A stretch of DNA of 64,000 nt from Comamonadaceae bacterium (GCA_947450695.1 CANFWV010000007.1:1-64000), one strand, 5' to 3'. Positions 56,901-64,000 are shown, numbered from the stretch's first letter. Notes: generated from the letters alone by a model not told the origin. Numbers and translations: made by a program.

Positions 56901-57477
56901 GTCCGGCAACATGCTTGAAGTCGGCTTCCAGCTCTACAACGAAATGCTGTCCGAGGCTGTGCGCTGCCTGAAAGCCGGCATTGAGCCTGACTTGCTGAAT
57001 CCGCTCCACGTAGGCACGGAAATCAACCTGCATGCGCCTGCCCTGCTGCCGGATGATTATTGCGGTGACGTGCATTTGCGCCTTAGCTTTTACAAAAAAC
57101 TCGCGGTCGCCAAAACCGCCGATCAGATCGACAACTTGCTCGAAGAGATCGTCGATCGCTTTGGCAAGTTGCCACCACAGGGCCAGACGCTGATCGACAT
57201 ACACCGTCTGCGTGTTCTGGCCAAACCGTATGGCGTGGTCAAGGTCGATGCTGCACCGGGCGTGATCCACATCACCTTCCAGAAAGATCCGCCAATCGAG
57301 AGCCTAGCGATCATGCATTTGATCCAGAAAAACAAACACATCAAGCTCGCTGGTAACGACAAACTGCGTATTGAGCGCGAACTCCCTGACCCGAAAGACC
57401 GGGCCCAGATGGTCCGCGATGTGCTGCGCTCTCTTGGCCAGCCTCGGGCGGAACCTATACCTGTTTTGCCCGCTTAA
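53995..57477 (+). CDS. mfd: Transcription-repair coupling factor
   Basis: A 1160-residue translocase that removes RNA polymerase stalled at lesions and recruits UvrA. The N-terminal UvrB-like module shows FPDWETLPYDPFSPHQDLISERL. The polymerase-interacting CarD-like domain starts at NVGDPVVHSAHGIGRYKG. The RecG-like motor has Walker A around K640 (GDVGFGKTE) and DEEH at 735-738, followed by TMTATPIPRTL and QLRGRVGRS. The C-terminal regulatory domain is complete. It is full length and probably the first gene of mfd-serB. Confidence 0.96.
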   Translation: MDLPKLVPGKRFTLPQPVGSADALLLARLGLREKAQGKLTAIITPDATTAQRLLDELVFFAPELRCVMFPDWETLPYDPFSPHQDLISERLATLWRISQRDKDTGADLVIVPATTALYRLAPPSFLAGYTFEFKVKQKLDEAKLKAQLTLAGYSHVTQVVSPGEYAVRGGLIDLFPMGSLVPYRVDLFDDEVDSIRTFDPDSQRSLYPVPEVRLLPGREFPMDDDARAKFRSRWRELLDGDPTKSRIYKDMGNGVATAGIEYYLPLFFEETATVFDYLGSRPDDATVVLHGDLEPAFQRFWQDTKDRYRLVQGVPERPALPPESLFLGIEEFYARANHYPQLALRASVSDVADSAHFQKLPAMAVVRGAEDPLGQLKKHIAGTAHRVLILAESDGRRESLLDFLRASSVSPPAFDSLEDFQTSPEKLGIATAALAEGFSWPEEAIDFVTETELFAAGVTIRRRNKKQEQVSDVEALIKDLSELNVGDPVVHSAHGIGRYKGLINMDLGQGPSEFLHLQYADDATLYVPVGQLHQISRYTGVSADEAPLHRLGSGQWEKAKRRAAEQVRDSAAELLNIYARRAAREGHAFRYSPNDYETFSNDFGFEETADQRAAIHAVIQDMISPRPMDRLICGDVGFGKTEVALRAAFIAITGGKQVALLAPTTLLAEQHYQTLVDRFSKWPVKVAEMSRFRSAKEITAAMKGIADGTVDIVVGTHKLLSKEAKFQRLGLLIIDEEHRFGVRHKETMKAFRAEVDVLTMTATPIPRTLGMALEGLRDLSVIATAPQRRLAIKTFVRSESNGVIREAVLRELKRGGQVYFLHNEVDTIQNRREKLEALLPEARIAVAHGQMPERELEKVMKDFVAQRYNLLLCSTIIETGIDVPTANTIVMARADKFGLAQLHQLRGRVGRSHHQAYAYLMVPDLEGLTKQASQRLDAIQQMEELGSGFYLAMHDLEIRGAGEVLGENQSGNMLEVGFQLYNEMLSEAVRCLKAGIEPDLLNPLHVGTEINLHAPALLPDDYCGDVHLRLSFYKKLAVAKTADQIDNLLEEIVDRFGKLPPQGQTLIDIHRLRVLAKPYGVVKVDAAPGVIHITFQKDPPIESLAIMHLIQKNKHIKLAGNDKLRIERELPDPKDRAQMVRDVLRSLGQPRAEPIPVLPA

Positions 57478-57495
57478 ATCACAAGAACAAACTTT

Positions 57496-58236
57496 ATGAC
57501 CACAACGAAAACGCCGCCCACAACCACCACAGGCGCGTATGCCCAAGGCCTTGACGTGAAGGCGAGCGTCATCAAGCGCCCGCTCAGTGACTTCAAACTG
57601 ATCGCCTTCGACATGGACTCGACGCTGATCAACATCGAATGCGTCGACGAAATTGCCGACGCCGTCGGCCGCAAAGCAGAAGTCTCGGCTATCACCGAAG
57701 CGGCGATGCGCGGGGAAATCACCGATTTCAAAGAAAGCCTGCGTCAGCGCGTTGCCCTGCTCAAAGGCGTGCACGCGGACAGCATGGAAGGCGTTTACCG
57801 CGAACGACTGCGCCTGAACCCCGGTGCGGCTGAGTTGGTGTCTGCCTGCAAAAAAGCCGGCTTGAAGGTGCTGCTGGTGAGTGGTGGGTTCACGTTTTTC
57901 ACCGACCGTGTACGCGTCGAACTGGCGATTGATTTCACGCGTTCAAACATGCTGGAAATCAAAGACGGCCTGTTGACAGGCCGCATGGTGGATCAACCCT
58001 GGGGTGATATTTGCGACGGCGAAGAGAAAAAGAAAATGCTTTTGCAAACCTGTGCGCAGTTGGGCATCAGTCCTTTGCAAGCGATTGCCATGGGCGACGG
58101 CGCGAATGACCTGCCGATGATGAGCGTGGCCGGATTGTCGGTGGCCTATCACGCCAAGCCGAAAGTGCGCGAGCAAGCCATGGTGGCGATCAATGCCGGT
58201 GGACTTGACCGATTACTGGAAGTGTTGCAGTCCTAA
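57496..58236 (+). CDS. serB: Phosphoserine phosphatase
   Basis: A 246-residue HAD phosphatase for the last step of serine synthesis. The nucleophile motif AFDMDSTLIN gives D39 and D41, LLVSGGFTFF is motif II, and MGDGANDLPMM is motif IV. The ACT-like N-terminal domain of the longer E. coli protein is absent; a Thr/Pro-rich stretch replaces it. It follows mfd by 18 bp, so cotranscription is likely. Confidence 0.94.
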   Translation: MTTTKTPPTTTTGAYAQGLDVKASVIKRPLSDFKLIAFDMDSTLINIECVDEIADAVGRKAEVSAITEAAMRGEITDFKESLRQRVALLKGVHADSMEGVYRERLRLNPGAAELVSACKKAGLKVLLVSGGFTFFTDRVRVELAIDFTRSNMLEIKDGLLTGRMVDQPWGDICDGEEKKKMLLQTCAQLGISPLQAIAMGDGANDLPMMSVAGLSVAYHAKPKVREQAMVAINAGGLDRLLEVLQS

Positions 58237-58323
58237 TGAATGAAATAATTTAATTCTTTTTAATTGCACCAACTCAACAACAAAGGGTAAAATTACATTA
58301 CAAATAACGTATTAATATATTTA

Positions 58324-58770
58324 ATGATTAATTTATTGGTGAGTAAGTTGCTGTTATTGGCATTTGCACTTCTTGTACTTTCCAATGCGACACAGGCCGC
58401 CACTTGGTACGCGCTCGCAGCTCCGGGAAGCATCAGCGGGGCATCCGTCGAAGTGGATATTGAATCGCTGCAGAGTCAAGGCGACAAACGCCATTTGATC
58501 ACGCGCATTACTTTTTCCCAACCTCAAAAAGAACAAAACATCAGCTTTCAGTCCGTGATTGCAGAACTTGAAATTTCATGCAGCACCGATCAGGACATTT
58601 GGAAGAGCATCAATTTCTTCCTCAACAGTGGTGCCGAAGGCAAACCGCTCAGTTCTGTTAATTTTGGGCCTGATGGCATATCCATCCGGGTTCTGAAGAT
58701 GTTGCCAGAAAAAGCATGGGCGACATTGCAACGAGGCACCTGCGGCAGAAACACCACCCTCTTCCCTTGA
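58324..58770 (+). CDS. Exported protein of unknown function
   Basis: A 148-residue protein with a signal peptide (LLLLAFALLVLSNATQA) and a mature domain rich in beta strands: ATWYALAAPGSISGASVEVDIESLQ, with two cysteines (C83 and C141) able to form a disulfide. It loosely resembles small surface-adhesin-E-like proteins; I would not assign a function. The upstream 90 bp are strongly AT-rich compared with all neighbours, which may mark a strong promoter or a recent insertion. It is convergent with the Hsp70-like gene, 5 bp apart. Confidence 0.65.
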   Translation: MINLLVSKLLLLAFALLVLSNATQAATWYALAAPGSISGASVEVDIESLQSQGDKRHLITRITFSQPQKEQNISFQSVIAELEISCSTDQDIWKSINFFLNSGAEGKPLSSVNFGPDGISIRVLKMLPEKAWATLQRGTCGRNTTLFP

Positions 58771-58775
58771 GCAAC

Positions 58776-60044
58776 TCAGCCAAACTTCCGGGCAGCATCA
58801 ATCGCCAAGCCCGCCCCGATGCTGCCAAACAAATCGCCTTCAATACGCTGCGCCTTAGGCAGCAGTTCCCCAACACTTTGGCGCAGCAGCGGTACGCCAC
58901 TTGAACCGCCAGTGAAGAAGACTGTGTCGACTTGATCGGCAGCGACGCCAGCATCGCGCAATAATTTGTTGACCGTCGCGCCAATACGATCCACTAAGCC
59001 GGAAATGGATTGGACGAAAACAGCACGCTGTAAAACCACCGCTTTTGACGCGCCAATCCGGCTCAAATCCATCGTCGCGTCAAGCTCCGTGGACAAGCTG
59101 ATCTTGGCCGCCTCGACTTGCAGCGCCAACCAATGCCCGTCTTTTTGCTGAACCAAATTTTGCAAGGCTTGCAACTTGTCCGACTCGCGCCCTTCGCGCG
59201 TCACCTCGACAATCTGCGCCCAGGCCTTGCGTGTGTAGGTTTGGTTGATGGTGTGCCAAGTGGCCAGATTGAAGTACGGTGATGAAGGCACTTGCAAGCC
59301 ACTTTTGAGTTGGCTGCCCAGCCCCAGCAGGGGCATCACGCCGGCCAAGCTGAGGTGTTTGTCAAAGTCAGTACCACCAATGTGCACACCGCCGCTGGCC
59401 AGAATATCGTCTTTGCGCTCCAGCTTGCCAGCCCGCTCCGGACCCAGTCGAACCAGCGCAAAGTCCGAGGTGCCGCCACCAATGTCGACCACCAGCACCA
59501 GCTCTTCGCGGCTGATCTGTGACTCGTAATCAAACGCGGCGGCAATCGGCTCGTACTGAAACTCGATATGACGCAGACCCGCCGCACGGGCGATGTCAGC
59601 CAGTGTGTTTTCTGCCACCTTGTCGGCCAGCGGGTCGTCGTCGACAAAATAAACTGGACGCCCGAGCACCGCGCTGCTGAAGCTTTGTCCGGCGGAGTTT
59701 TCAGCGCGGCTTTTGAGCTCGCCAATAAAGAGCGCCAGCAGTTCCCGAAACAGCAACACCCGACCGGCAACTTCGGTGAAGTCGTCCATCAAGGAGGTGC
59801 CGAGCAGGCTTTTCAAAGACCGCATAAGGCGGCCTTCATCGCCGCTCAGGTAGTCAGCTAAAGCCGCACGACCGTAGCTGGTCACGCTGTCTTCTGCGTG
59901 GAAAAAGACGACTGACGGCAAGGTCAGCTTGTCGCCTTCCAGCGCCAGCAATGCGGCTTGGTTCGGTCGACTCCAACCGACGGTTGAATTGGACGTGCCA
60001 AAGTCAATGCCACAGGCCTGGGCTGCGCCCCTCATATGGGTCAT
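58776..60044 (-). CDS. Hsp70-family protein lacking the substrate-binding domain (YegD-like)
   Basis: A 422-residue protein containing only the actin-like ATPase part of Hsp70. It has ACGIDFGTSNSTVGW, VVDIGGGTSDFALVRL and VFFTGGSSGVPLLRQ, and ends at the last ATPase subdomain without a peptide-binding domain, as in YegD. The ATG at 60044 is preferred; an in-frame TTG three codons earlier overlaps the stop of the upstream gene, and ATG 60035 is also possible. It is translationally linked to the 168-residue partner. The client is unknown. Confidence 0.85.
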   Translation of the reverse strand: MTHMRGAAQACGIDFGTSNSTVGWSRPNQAALLALEGDKLTLPSVVFFHAEDSVTSYGRAALADYLSGDEGRLMRSLKSLLGTSLMDDFTEVAGRVLLFRELLALFIGELKSRAENSAGQSFSSAVLGRPVYFVDDDPLADKVAENTLADIARAAGLRHIEFQYEPIAAAFDYESQISREELVLVVDIGGGTSDFALVRLGPERAGKLERKDDILASGGVHIGGTDFDKHLSLAGVMPLLGLGSQLKSGLQVPSSPYFNLATWHTINQTYTRKAWAQIVEVTREGRESDKLQALQNLVQQKDGHWLALQVEAAKISLSTELDATMDLSRIGASKAVVLQRAVFVQSISGLVDRIGATVNKLLRDAGVAADQVDTVFFTGGSSGVPLLRQSVGELLPKAQRIEGDLFGSIGAGLAIDAARKFG

Positions 60045-60049
60045 AACGC

Positions 60050-60556
60050 TCAACCCGGCTTTTTGAATTGCTGGTCAGCCCAAGCGATAGCACTGCTCCG
60101 ACTGAGTTTGAAAGACGCTGCCACACGCACTTCAGCCAGTAGATCGCCAGCATCATCGTGCGCACTCAGGGTGCCGTAGGGGTTGTCTTCGTCAGGGACG
60201 ATGTCCAGCGACACCGTGACGCGCGCAGCCCCGGCGATGACGGTGATGCTTTGGTGCAGCGAGGCATGCAATTGCTGCTCGTGGCGGCGCACAAATTCAG
60301 ACGCGGTCTTCACCAAGGTGTGGAAAGCGTTGACGTCTAACGGCTTCGGATTTTTCTTGTCACGGCCCATCGTCCAAGGCCCGATCAAGGCCGGCTCAGG
60401 TTCGCCGTCTTTGATCATGGCCACCGCCCAGCCGTCATCGTCTTCATTTTTCAGCACCCGCGCGGTCCAGCCATCGTCTTGCCACAAGCGTGGCTGCTGG
60501 ACAAGTTCGGGTTCTTCTGGCGCGTTGGAGGTAGCAGATGGGATCAAGGGGTACAA
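60050..60556 (-). CDS. Conserved protein coupled to the Hsp70-like gene, function unknown
   Basis: A 168-residue protein starting, as far as I can see, at TTG 60556 because an in-frame stop lies three codons upstream and no ATG is suitable. WQDDGWTARVLKNEDDDGWAVAM and EPALIGPWTMGRDKKNPKPLDVNAF are compact tryptophan-rich segments. The C-terminal half alternates strands (ITVIAGAARVTVSLDIVPDE). No domain is recognised. Its end abuts the Hsp70-like start, suggesting a functional pair. Confidence 0.68.
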   Translation of the reverse strand: MYPLIPSATSNAPEEPELVQQPRLWQDDGWTARVLKNEDDDGWAVAMIKDGEPEPALIGPWTMGRDKKNPKPLDVNAFHTLVKTASEFVRRHEQQLHASLHQSITVIAGAARVTVSLDIVPDEDNPYGTLSAHDDAGDLLAEVRVAASFKLSRSSAIAWADQQFKKPG

Positions 60557-60567
60557 ATCAAGTTAAA

Positions 60568-60596
60568 AATCGAGCAAAGCCTCAGGGCGCTCGATT
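60568..60596 (-). other. Terminator-like hairpin in the leader of the Hsp70-like operon
   Basis: AATCGAGC (60568-60575) and GCTCGATT (60589-60596) are perfectly complementary with a 13-nt loop. On the minus strand the stem runs straight into five T. It lies only 12 nt upstream of the TTG start of the 168-residue gene, with no minus-strand gene ahead of it. It therefore looks like an attenuator or a start-site-masking structure rather than a normal terminator. Confidence 0.5.
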
Positions 60597-60688
60597 CTAA
60601 AGGGCTTAGGCACGAGAGAATTTATTGGGGTCTGAACGCCCACCAGCGTATGGCTTGAAGCGCAGCGAGGTGTCCCCAAATAGCGGGC

Positions 60689-61159
60689 ATGACAACGCCA
60701 ACATCCCAAGCCACAACGCCTACTGTGCACATTGTTTGCCCGCACTGCCAGACCACCAACCGCGTCGCCAAGGCCGACTTGGGCAAGGCGACCGACTGCG
60801 GACAATGCCATCAATCGCTGTTCCGCGGAAAGTCCGTGGCACTGACTGAAGCGACTTTTGACAAGCACTTGCAGCGCAATCAAATCCCGGTGCTGGTGGA
60901 TTTTTGGGCCCCGTGGTGCGGGCCTTGTCTCCAGATGGCACCAGCCTATGAGCAAGCAGCGCAGCAATTGGAGCCACAGGTAAGGGTCGCTAAGGTCAAC
61001 ACCGAAGAAGCCCAAAATTTGGGGGCACGTTACAACATCCGCAGCATTCCAACCTTGGCGCTGTTTTTAAATGGCCAAGAAATCGCCCGTCAACCGGGTG
61101 CCATGGGCGCGGCTGACATCGTGCGATGGACGCAAGCGCAGTTGGCTCAGCAGCGCTGA
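60689..61159 (+). CDS. trxC: Thioredoxin 2 (zinc-binding thioredoxin)
   Basis: A 156-residue thioredoxin with an N-terminal zinc-ribbon extension (C17, C20, C37, C40) and the thioredoxin domain with active site WCGPC (C77, C80) and the cis-Pro in RSIPTLALF. This layout is specific to TrxC, an oxidative-stress-related disulfide reductase. It is convergent with the helicase gene with 7 bp between stops. Confidence 0.94.
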   Translation: MTTPTSQATTPTVHIVCPHCQTTNRVAKADLGKATDCGQCHQSLFRGKSVALTEATFDKHLQRNQIPVLVDFWAPWCGPCLQMAPAYEQAAQQLEPQVRVAKVNTEEAQNLGARYNIRSIPTLALFLNGQEIARQPGAMGAADIVRWTQAQLAQQR

Positions 61160-61166
61160 ACCGATT

Positions 61167-62441
61167 TCAGACGTCTTCGCCAGTCGCCTGCAAGGCCGCT
61201 GCGCGCAGCTTGTCTTTCTTGCTGGGCCGCTTGCCTTTGATGCCGCCGGTGGACTCGCCCGCAGCACTGCGGCTTTCAGTGGCGGCCAGCACCGGTGCCA
61301 CGTCAGTCGGCTCAAAACCGAGCACCTGCTCACGCATCACACAAAAGCCTTGACGCTTTTCGATCAAGCGAAAATGCGCTTCGGTGGCGGCGCTGACAAA
61401 ACTCACGGCCAAGCCGGACTCGCCTGCGCGCCCGGTCCGGCCAATGCGGTGCACGTAGTCCACGGCCGAGCGCGGCAAGTCGTAATTAACCACCACCGGT
61501 AGCAACGCCACGTCCAAGCCGCGCGCCGCGACATCGGTCGCGATCACCACTTTGACGTCTGAATTTTTAAAGTCGAGCAGCACTTGCGTGCGCTTGCCTT
61601 GACTCAGTTCGCCATGAAAAGGCTCGGCTTCCAAGCCGGCTTTGCGGAGCTTGTCGGCCACCATCTCGGCCGCGTGTTTGGTCGCCACAAAGACCAGCAC
61701 ACGGCTCCACTTTCTTTGCGTGATCAGGTGCCGCAGCAACTGGGTGCGACGGCTGCTGTCGATTTCAATCGCCAGCTGCGCAATGGCGCTGATTTCAAGC
61801 ACCACAGGCAGCACTTCAACGCGCGCCGGAGATTGCAGCAAGCTGGCGGCCAGAGCCTGTACCGGTGCCGGCAAAGTGGCCGAGAAAAACAGGTTTTGCC
61901 GGCGGGCGGGCAGCAAGGCCAAAATGCGCTTCAGTTCTTCGTCAAAGCCGAGATCGAGCAGCCGATCGGCCTCGTCCAGCACCAATGTCTGCACCGCCGA
62001 CAAATCAAGCGCGTTGTGGTCAATCAGGTCCAGCAGGCGGCCGGGCGTCGCCACCACCCAGTCGGTGCCGCTGCGCAAGCCCATCATCTGCGGGTTGATC
62101 GAAACCCCGCCAAAGACGACAGTGACTTTGAGCTCAGGCGCTACTTGCAGCGCGAGTTGACGTGCGACCTCGCCAATTTGAACCGCCAGCTCACGCGTTG
62201 GCACCAAGATCAGCGCCCTCACCCGCCTGGGCCGAGTACTCGGAACAGCCGCCAGCATTTGCAAAATCGGCAGGCAAAAGGCAGCCGTTTTGCCAGAACC
62301 CGTTTCAGCGGATGCCAGCACATCGCGGCCAGCCAAAATAAGCGGAATGGCGGCCGCTTGCACCGGCGTCGGCTGGGTGTAGTTCAGGCCAGCAAGAGCG
62401 CGAAGAAGGGTCGGCGACAAGCCGAGTGTGGAAAAAGACAT
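61167..62441 (-). CDS. DEAD-box RNA helicase
   Basis: A 424-residue ATP-dependent RNA helicase. The Q motif (LGLSPTLLRALAGLNYTQPTPVQ), motif I (ASAETGSGKT), motif II (VLDEADRLLDLGF), motif III (SAT) and motif VI (HRIGRTGRAG) are all present. The short basic tail (GIKGKRPSKKDKLRA) resembles the RhlE group; I do not assign a symbol. Likely role is in ribosome assembly or RNA turnover. Confidence 0.9.
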   Translation of the reverse strand: MSFSTLGLSPTLLRALAGLNYTQPTPVQAAAIPLILAGRDVLASAETGSGKTAAFCLPILQMLAAVPSTRPRRVRALILVPTRELAVQIGEVARQLALQVAPELKVTVVFGGVSINPQMMGLRSGTDWVVATPGRLLDLIDHNALDLSAVQTLVLDEADRLLDLGFDEELKRILALLPARRQNLFFSATLPAPVQALAASLLQSPARVEVLPVVLEISAIAQLAIEIDSSRRTQLLRHLITQRKWSRVLVFVATKHAAEMVADKLRKAGLEAEPFHGELSQGKRTQVLLDFKNSDVKVVIATDVAARGLDVALLPVVVNYDLPRSAVDYVHRIGRTGRAGESGLAVSFVSAATEAHFRLIEKRQGFCVMREQVLGFEPTDVAPVLAATESRSAAGESTGGIKGKRPSKKDKLRAAALQATGEDV

Positions 62442-62599
62442 GCAGGGGGCGTTCTGAAAGCGAAAGGGGCGATTTTAAGCGCCAGCCGACCCGACTGGCG
62501 CTTGAGGCCGCATAATCATGGGCTTCCGACAGGCAGGCGCAAAGCACTGCACTGCATCCCTCTGCGCTAGTCCGCAAGCAAACAAAATCAAAGGCGCCC

Positions 62600-62950
62600 G
62601 TGAGAAAAACGTACAAACTTCAGGTCGAAGGCAAAAACCCGGACCGCGTGCTGGACGCCCACAAACACGAGATCCGGAAGTACGTTAAACGCCAACGCCG
62701 CGTGCCACTGCCAGCAGGCGTGGATTTTTGGGACTTCGACTGCAAGTTCGGCAGCACAGAGGAATCCGCTGAAGTCGTGCATTTGGCAGAAATCATCACG
62801 CGCATCGACGCGGCTGTCGTCGAAGGTGCAGAGCAGTTTTTCGTTGAGGTCTTAGCCAAAGAAGGACACCGCCGCACGCGGCCGGCTGGTGAGTCTGCGT
62901 CGCATCAAGCCGATGGCTTAGACGAAGGTGACGACGACCTCACGCCCTGA
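62600..62950 (+). CDS. DUF6172-like small protein
   Basis: A 116-residue protein beginning at GTG 62600. The conserved-looking core MRKTYKLQVEGKNPDRVLDAHKHEIRKYVKRQRRVPLPAGVDFWDFDCKFG is basic. It is followed by VHLAEIITRIDAAVVEGAEQFFVEVLAKEGHRR and an acidic tail. I believe this corresponds to DUF6172, but from memory only. Function is unknown; the mixed basic/acidic pattern would suit RNA or ribosome contact. Its last 11 bp overlap the convergent gene. Confidence 0.7.
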   Translation: MRKTYKLQVEGKNPDRVLDAHKHEIRKYVKRQRRVPLPAGVDFWDFDCKFGSTEESAEVVHLAEIITRIDAAVVEGAEQFFVEVLAKEGHRRTRPAGESASHQADGLDEGDDDLTP

Positions 62951-63242
62951 TGTCAAACTCCGCTTCGCCCATGTAGCGATGCGGACCCAAGGCCGCCGTC
63001 AGCGCGGCCGATTCAGCGGCTTGCCACTGGTTGAAGATTTCTAATTCTTCGGTGCTCAAGACATCCGCTGACGGCGACTCGCCGTAGACAGCCACCAGTT
63101 TGCGGTACATCGAATACACCGGCAGCACCAGCGCAGCATCGCCCAAAGCTTCATTCAAAGCCACACAAAAACGTTTTTCTGCTGCGCGCTTGTCAAGCTC
63201 GCTGACATCTTCATAGGCAAACAAACGAACGCTGTAGCTCAT
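62940..63242 (-). CDS. Small protein of unknown function
   Basis: A 100-residue protein (MSYSVRLFAYEDVSELDKRAAEKRFCVALNEALGD onward), mostly helical. No domain is recognised. The ATG at 63242 overlaps the TGA of the upstream lipoprotein gene (ATGA), so it is translationally coupled, and the longer frame to 63332 lies inside that gene and is rejected. Confidence 0.6.
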   Translation of the reverse strand: MSYSVRLFAYEDVSELDKRAAEKRFCVALNEALGDAALVLPVYSMYRKLVAVYGESPSADVLSTEELEIFNQWQAAESAALTAALGPHRYMGEAEFDIRA

Positions 63243-63919
63243 GGCGCGGCGATTTCCATGCGGCGACGCAAGCGTTTGGCCTCGACCATGTCGCCGGCTT
63301 GCTCGGCCCGCAAAGCCTGCACGCCCAGCCACGCCAGCAAGGGCCGACGCCAGCCTTGGGCTGACGCTGTCTCTACAGCTTTCGCCAAGGCGGCCGGACT
63401 GGCTTGGCTCGTGCGCAGTAGCACCCCAGCGCTCACCAGCCGTGACAGCGGGTCATCCATGGCCTGCATCACACTGGCTTGTGCCGTGGGCGCAGCCGAG
63501 ACCAAGCGTTGCTGCGCAGACGGCAGCAGCGCAACGTGCTGACCCGTGACGCGTCCAGCCAAGTAGTCGGCATACACCTGGTCAGCCGCCGACGCATCTG
63601 CGCGCAGCAACTCAAAGCCGGCACACGGTTCCAGCACCAAACTGGCCACGCGGGTCGCGCAGCGTAGCAGTTCAAGCCGGGCCAATGCGTCCGGACGGCC
63701 GGTGCTGGACAGCGCCTCCCGCGCCTTGGTAAATTCAAGCTCCTCGACGCGCGTGTTGCCCGTCAAGTAGGCGGTGACGAAACGGTCGCTGGCGCTCTTG
63801 GCGCTGAGTTGCCAATCCGGCATGGCTAGCTGGCTGGTGCAGCCCTGCAATAACAACGCCGACAGAAATAAACTGACAGCGAACGCAAGGGTAAAAAGTC
63901 GAAAACAAAAAACAGTCAT
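63239..63919 (-). CDS. Putative lipoprotein of unknown function
   Basis: A 226-residue exported protein with a signal peptide ending in the lipobox LLLQGC (Cys27), so it is probably anchored in the outer membrane. The mature part is helical and Ala/Leu-rich (EVAREALSS-like repeats of helices), with no recognised domain. Its ATG overlaps the stop of the partial gene at the window edge and its stop overlaps the next ATG, so all three are one operon. If the edge gene is MlaD-like, this lipoprotein may belong to a lipid-transport system. Confidence 0.68.
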   Translation of the reverse strand: MTVFCFRLFTLAFAVSLFLSALLLQGCTSQLAMPDWQLSAKSASDRFVTAYLTGNTRVEELEFTKAREALSSTGRPDALARLELLRCATRVASLVLEPCAGFELLRADASAADQVYADYLAGRVTGQHVALLPSAQQRLVSAAPTAQASVMQAMDDPLSRLVSAGVLLRTSQASPAALAKAVETASAQGWRRPLLAWLGVQALRAEQAGDMVEAKRLRRRMEIAAP

Positions 63920-64000
63920 GGCAACTTCACCTCAGTCTCGCGGGCAAACGGCCATCTACGATTGATCGCATTGACCAAGCTGTCGACCTTGATCAAACTG
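63916..64000 (-). CDS. C-terminal end of a probable MlaD/MCE-type protein (partial)
   Basis: Only the last 27 complete codons are in the window: SLIKVDSLVNAINRRWPFAR then ETEVKLP and TGA. The ending NxINRRWPFxRxxEVKLP resembles C-termini of MlaD-like (MCE-domain) proteins of Burkholderiales lipid transporters, recalled from memory. The TGA overlaps the ATG of the lipoprotein gene. The identity needs the neighbouring sequence. Confidence 0.4.
   Translation of the reverse strand, partial: SLIKVDSLVNAINRRWPFARETEVKLP

Noticed and set aside
1-64000. CRISPR arrays, insertion sequences, rRNA genes and prophage genes
   Set aside because: No regularly spaced repeats, no transposase or integrase frames, and no rRNA-like stretches were seen in the window.

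Overview
The window looks like a chromosomal segment of a betaproteobacterium of the order Burkholderiales, most likely family Comamonadaceae (Polaromonas/Rhodoferax-like). This is inferred from protein content and gene order: a complete iscRSUA-hscBA-fdx operon followed by dnaQ, the conserved yhbY/rlmE-ftsH-folP-glmM neighbourhood, intracellular PHA depolymerase, an orphan RnfB-type ferredoxin, a Bug/TctC solute receptor, and many conserved small proteins. No rRNA, CRISPR array, insertion sequence or prophage gene was seen. One tRNA, tRNA-Val(CAC), lies at the left edge with its own terminator.

Layout. 1-6.7 kb: tRNA-Val, dnaQ and the iron-sulfur assembly operon on the minus strand, with an IscR-type operator over the iscR promoter. 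6.7-14.3 kb: uvrB, an aromatic/aspartate aminotransferase, an extradiol dioxygenase of the DOPA-dioxygenase family, phaZ and RnfB. 13.3-22.7 kb: a minus-strand propionate/methylmalonyl-CoA operon (mutase, MeaB, PccB, PccA, an epimerase-like VOC protein, a D-cysteine desulfhydrase-like enzyme) with a divergent GntR regulator. A repeat-rich 343-bp spacer separates pccB from pccA. 22.8-30.5 kb: glmM, folP, ftsH (TTG start), rlmE, yhbY and oligopeptidase A. 30.5-33.3 kb: hydroxypyruvate-isomerase-like protein, rpiA and pyrD.

33.3-44.2 kb is the most unusual region. A tightly packed ten-gene minus-strand operon encodes a cyclophilin-like DUF3830 protein, an ABC permease and ATPase, a cyanuric-acid-hydrolase/barbiturase-family ring-opening amidohydrolase, a dihydroorotase/allantoinase-like enzyme, an SDR, two paralogous ABC receptors, a cytosine-deaminase-like amidohydrolase and a RutB/isochorismatase-like hydrolase. 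A LysR regulator is divergent, and a perfect T-N11-A dyad lies in the shared promoter region. The set predicts import and stepwise hydrolysis of a nitrogen heterocycle (pyrimidine, triazine, hydantoin or similar). Two of its enzymes appear to have altered catalytic residues. This is the best candidate for an undescribed system.

44-53 kb holds a DEDDy exonuclease, an L-2-hydroxyglutarate-oxidase-like flavoprotein, N-formylglutamate amidohydrolase, a small outer-membrane barrel, an OmpR/EnvZ-type pair, and a Bug receptor plus ACMSD-like amidohydrolase pair whose first metal-ligand His appears to be Tyr. 52.5-58.2 kb holds ispF, ispD, mfd and serB. 58.3-64 kb holds an AT-flanked exported protein, a truncated Hsp70-like protein with a translationally coupled partner, thioredoxin 2, a DEAD-box helicase, three poorly known small genes, and the 3' end of a probable MlaD/MCE-type gene at the right edge.
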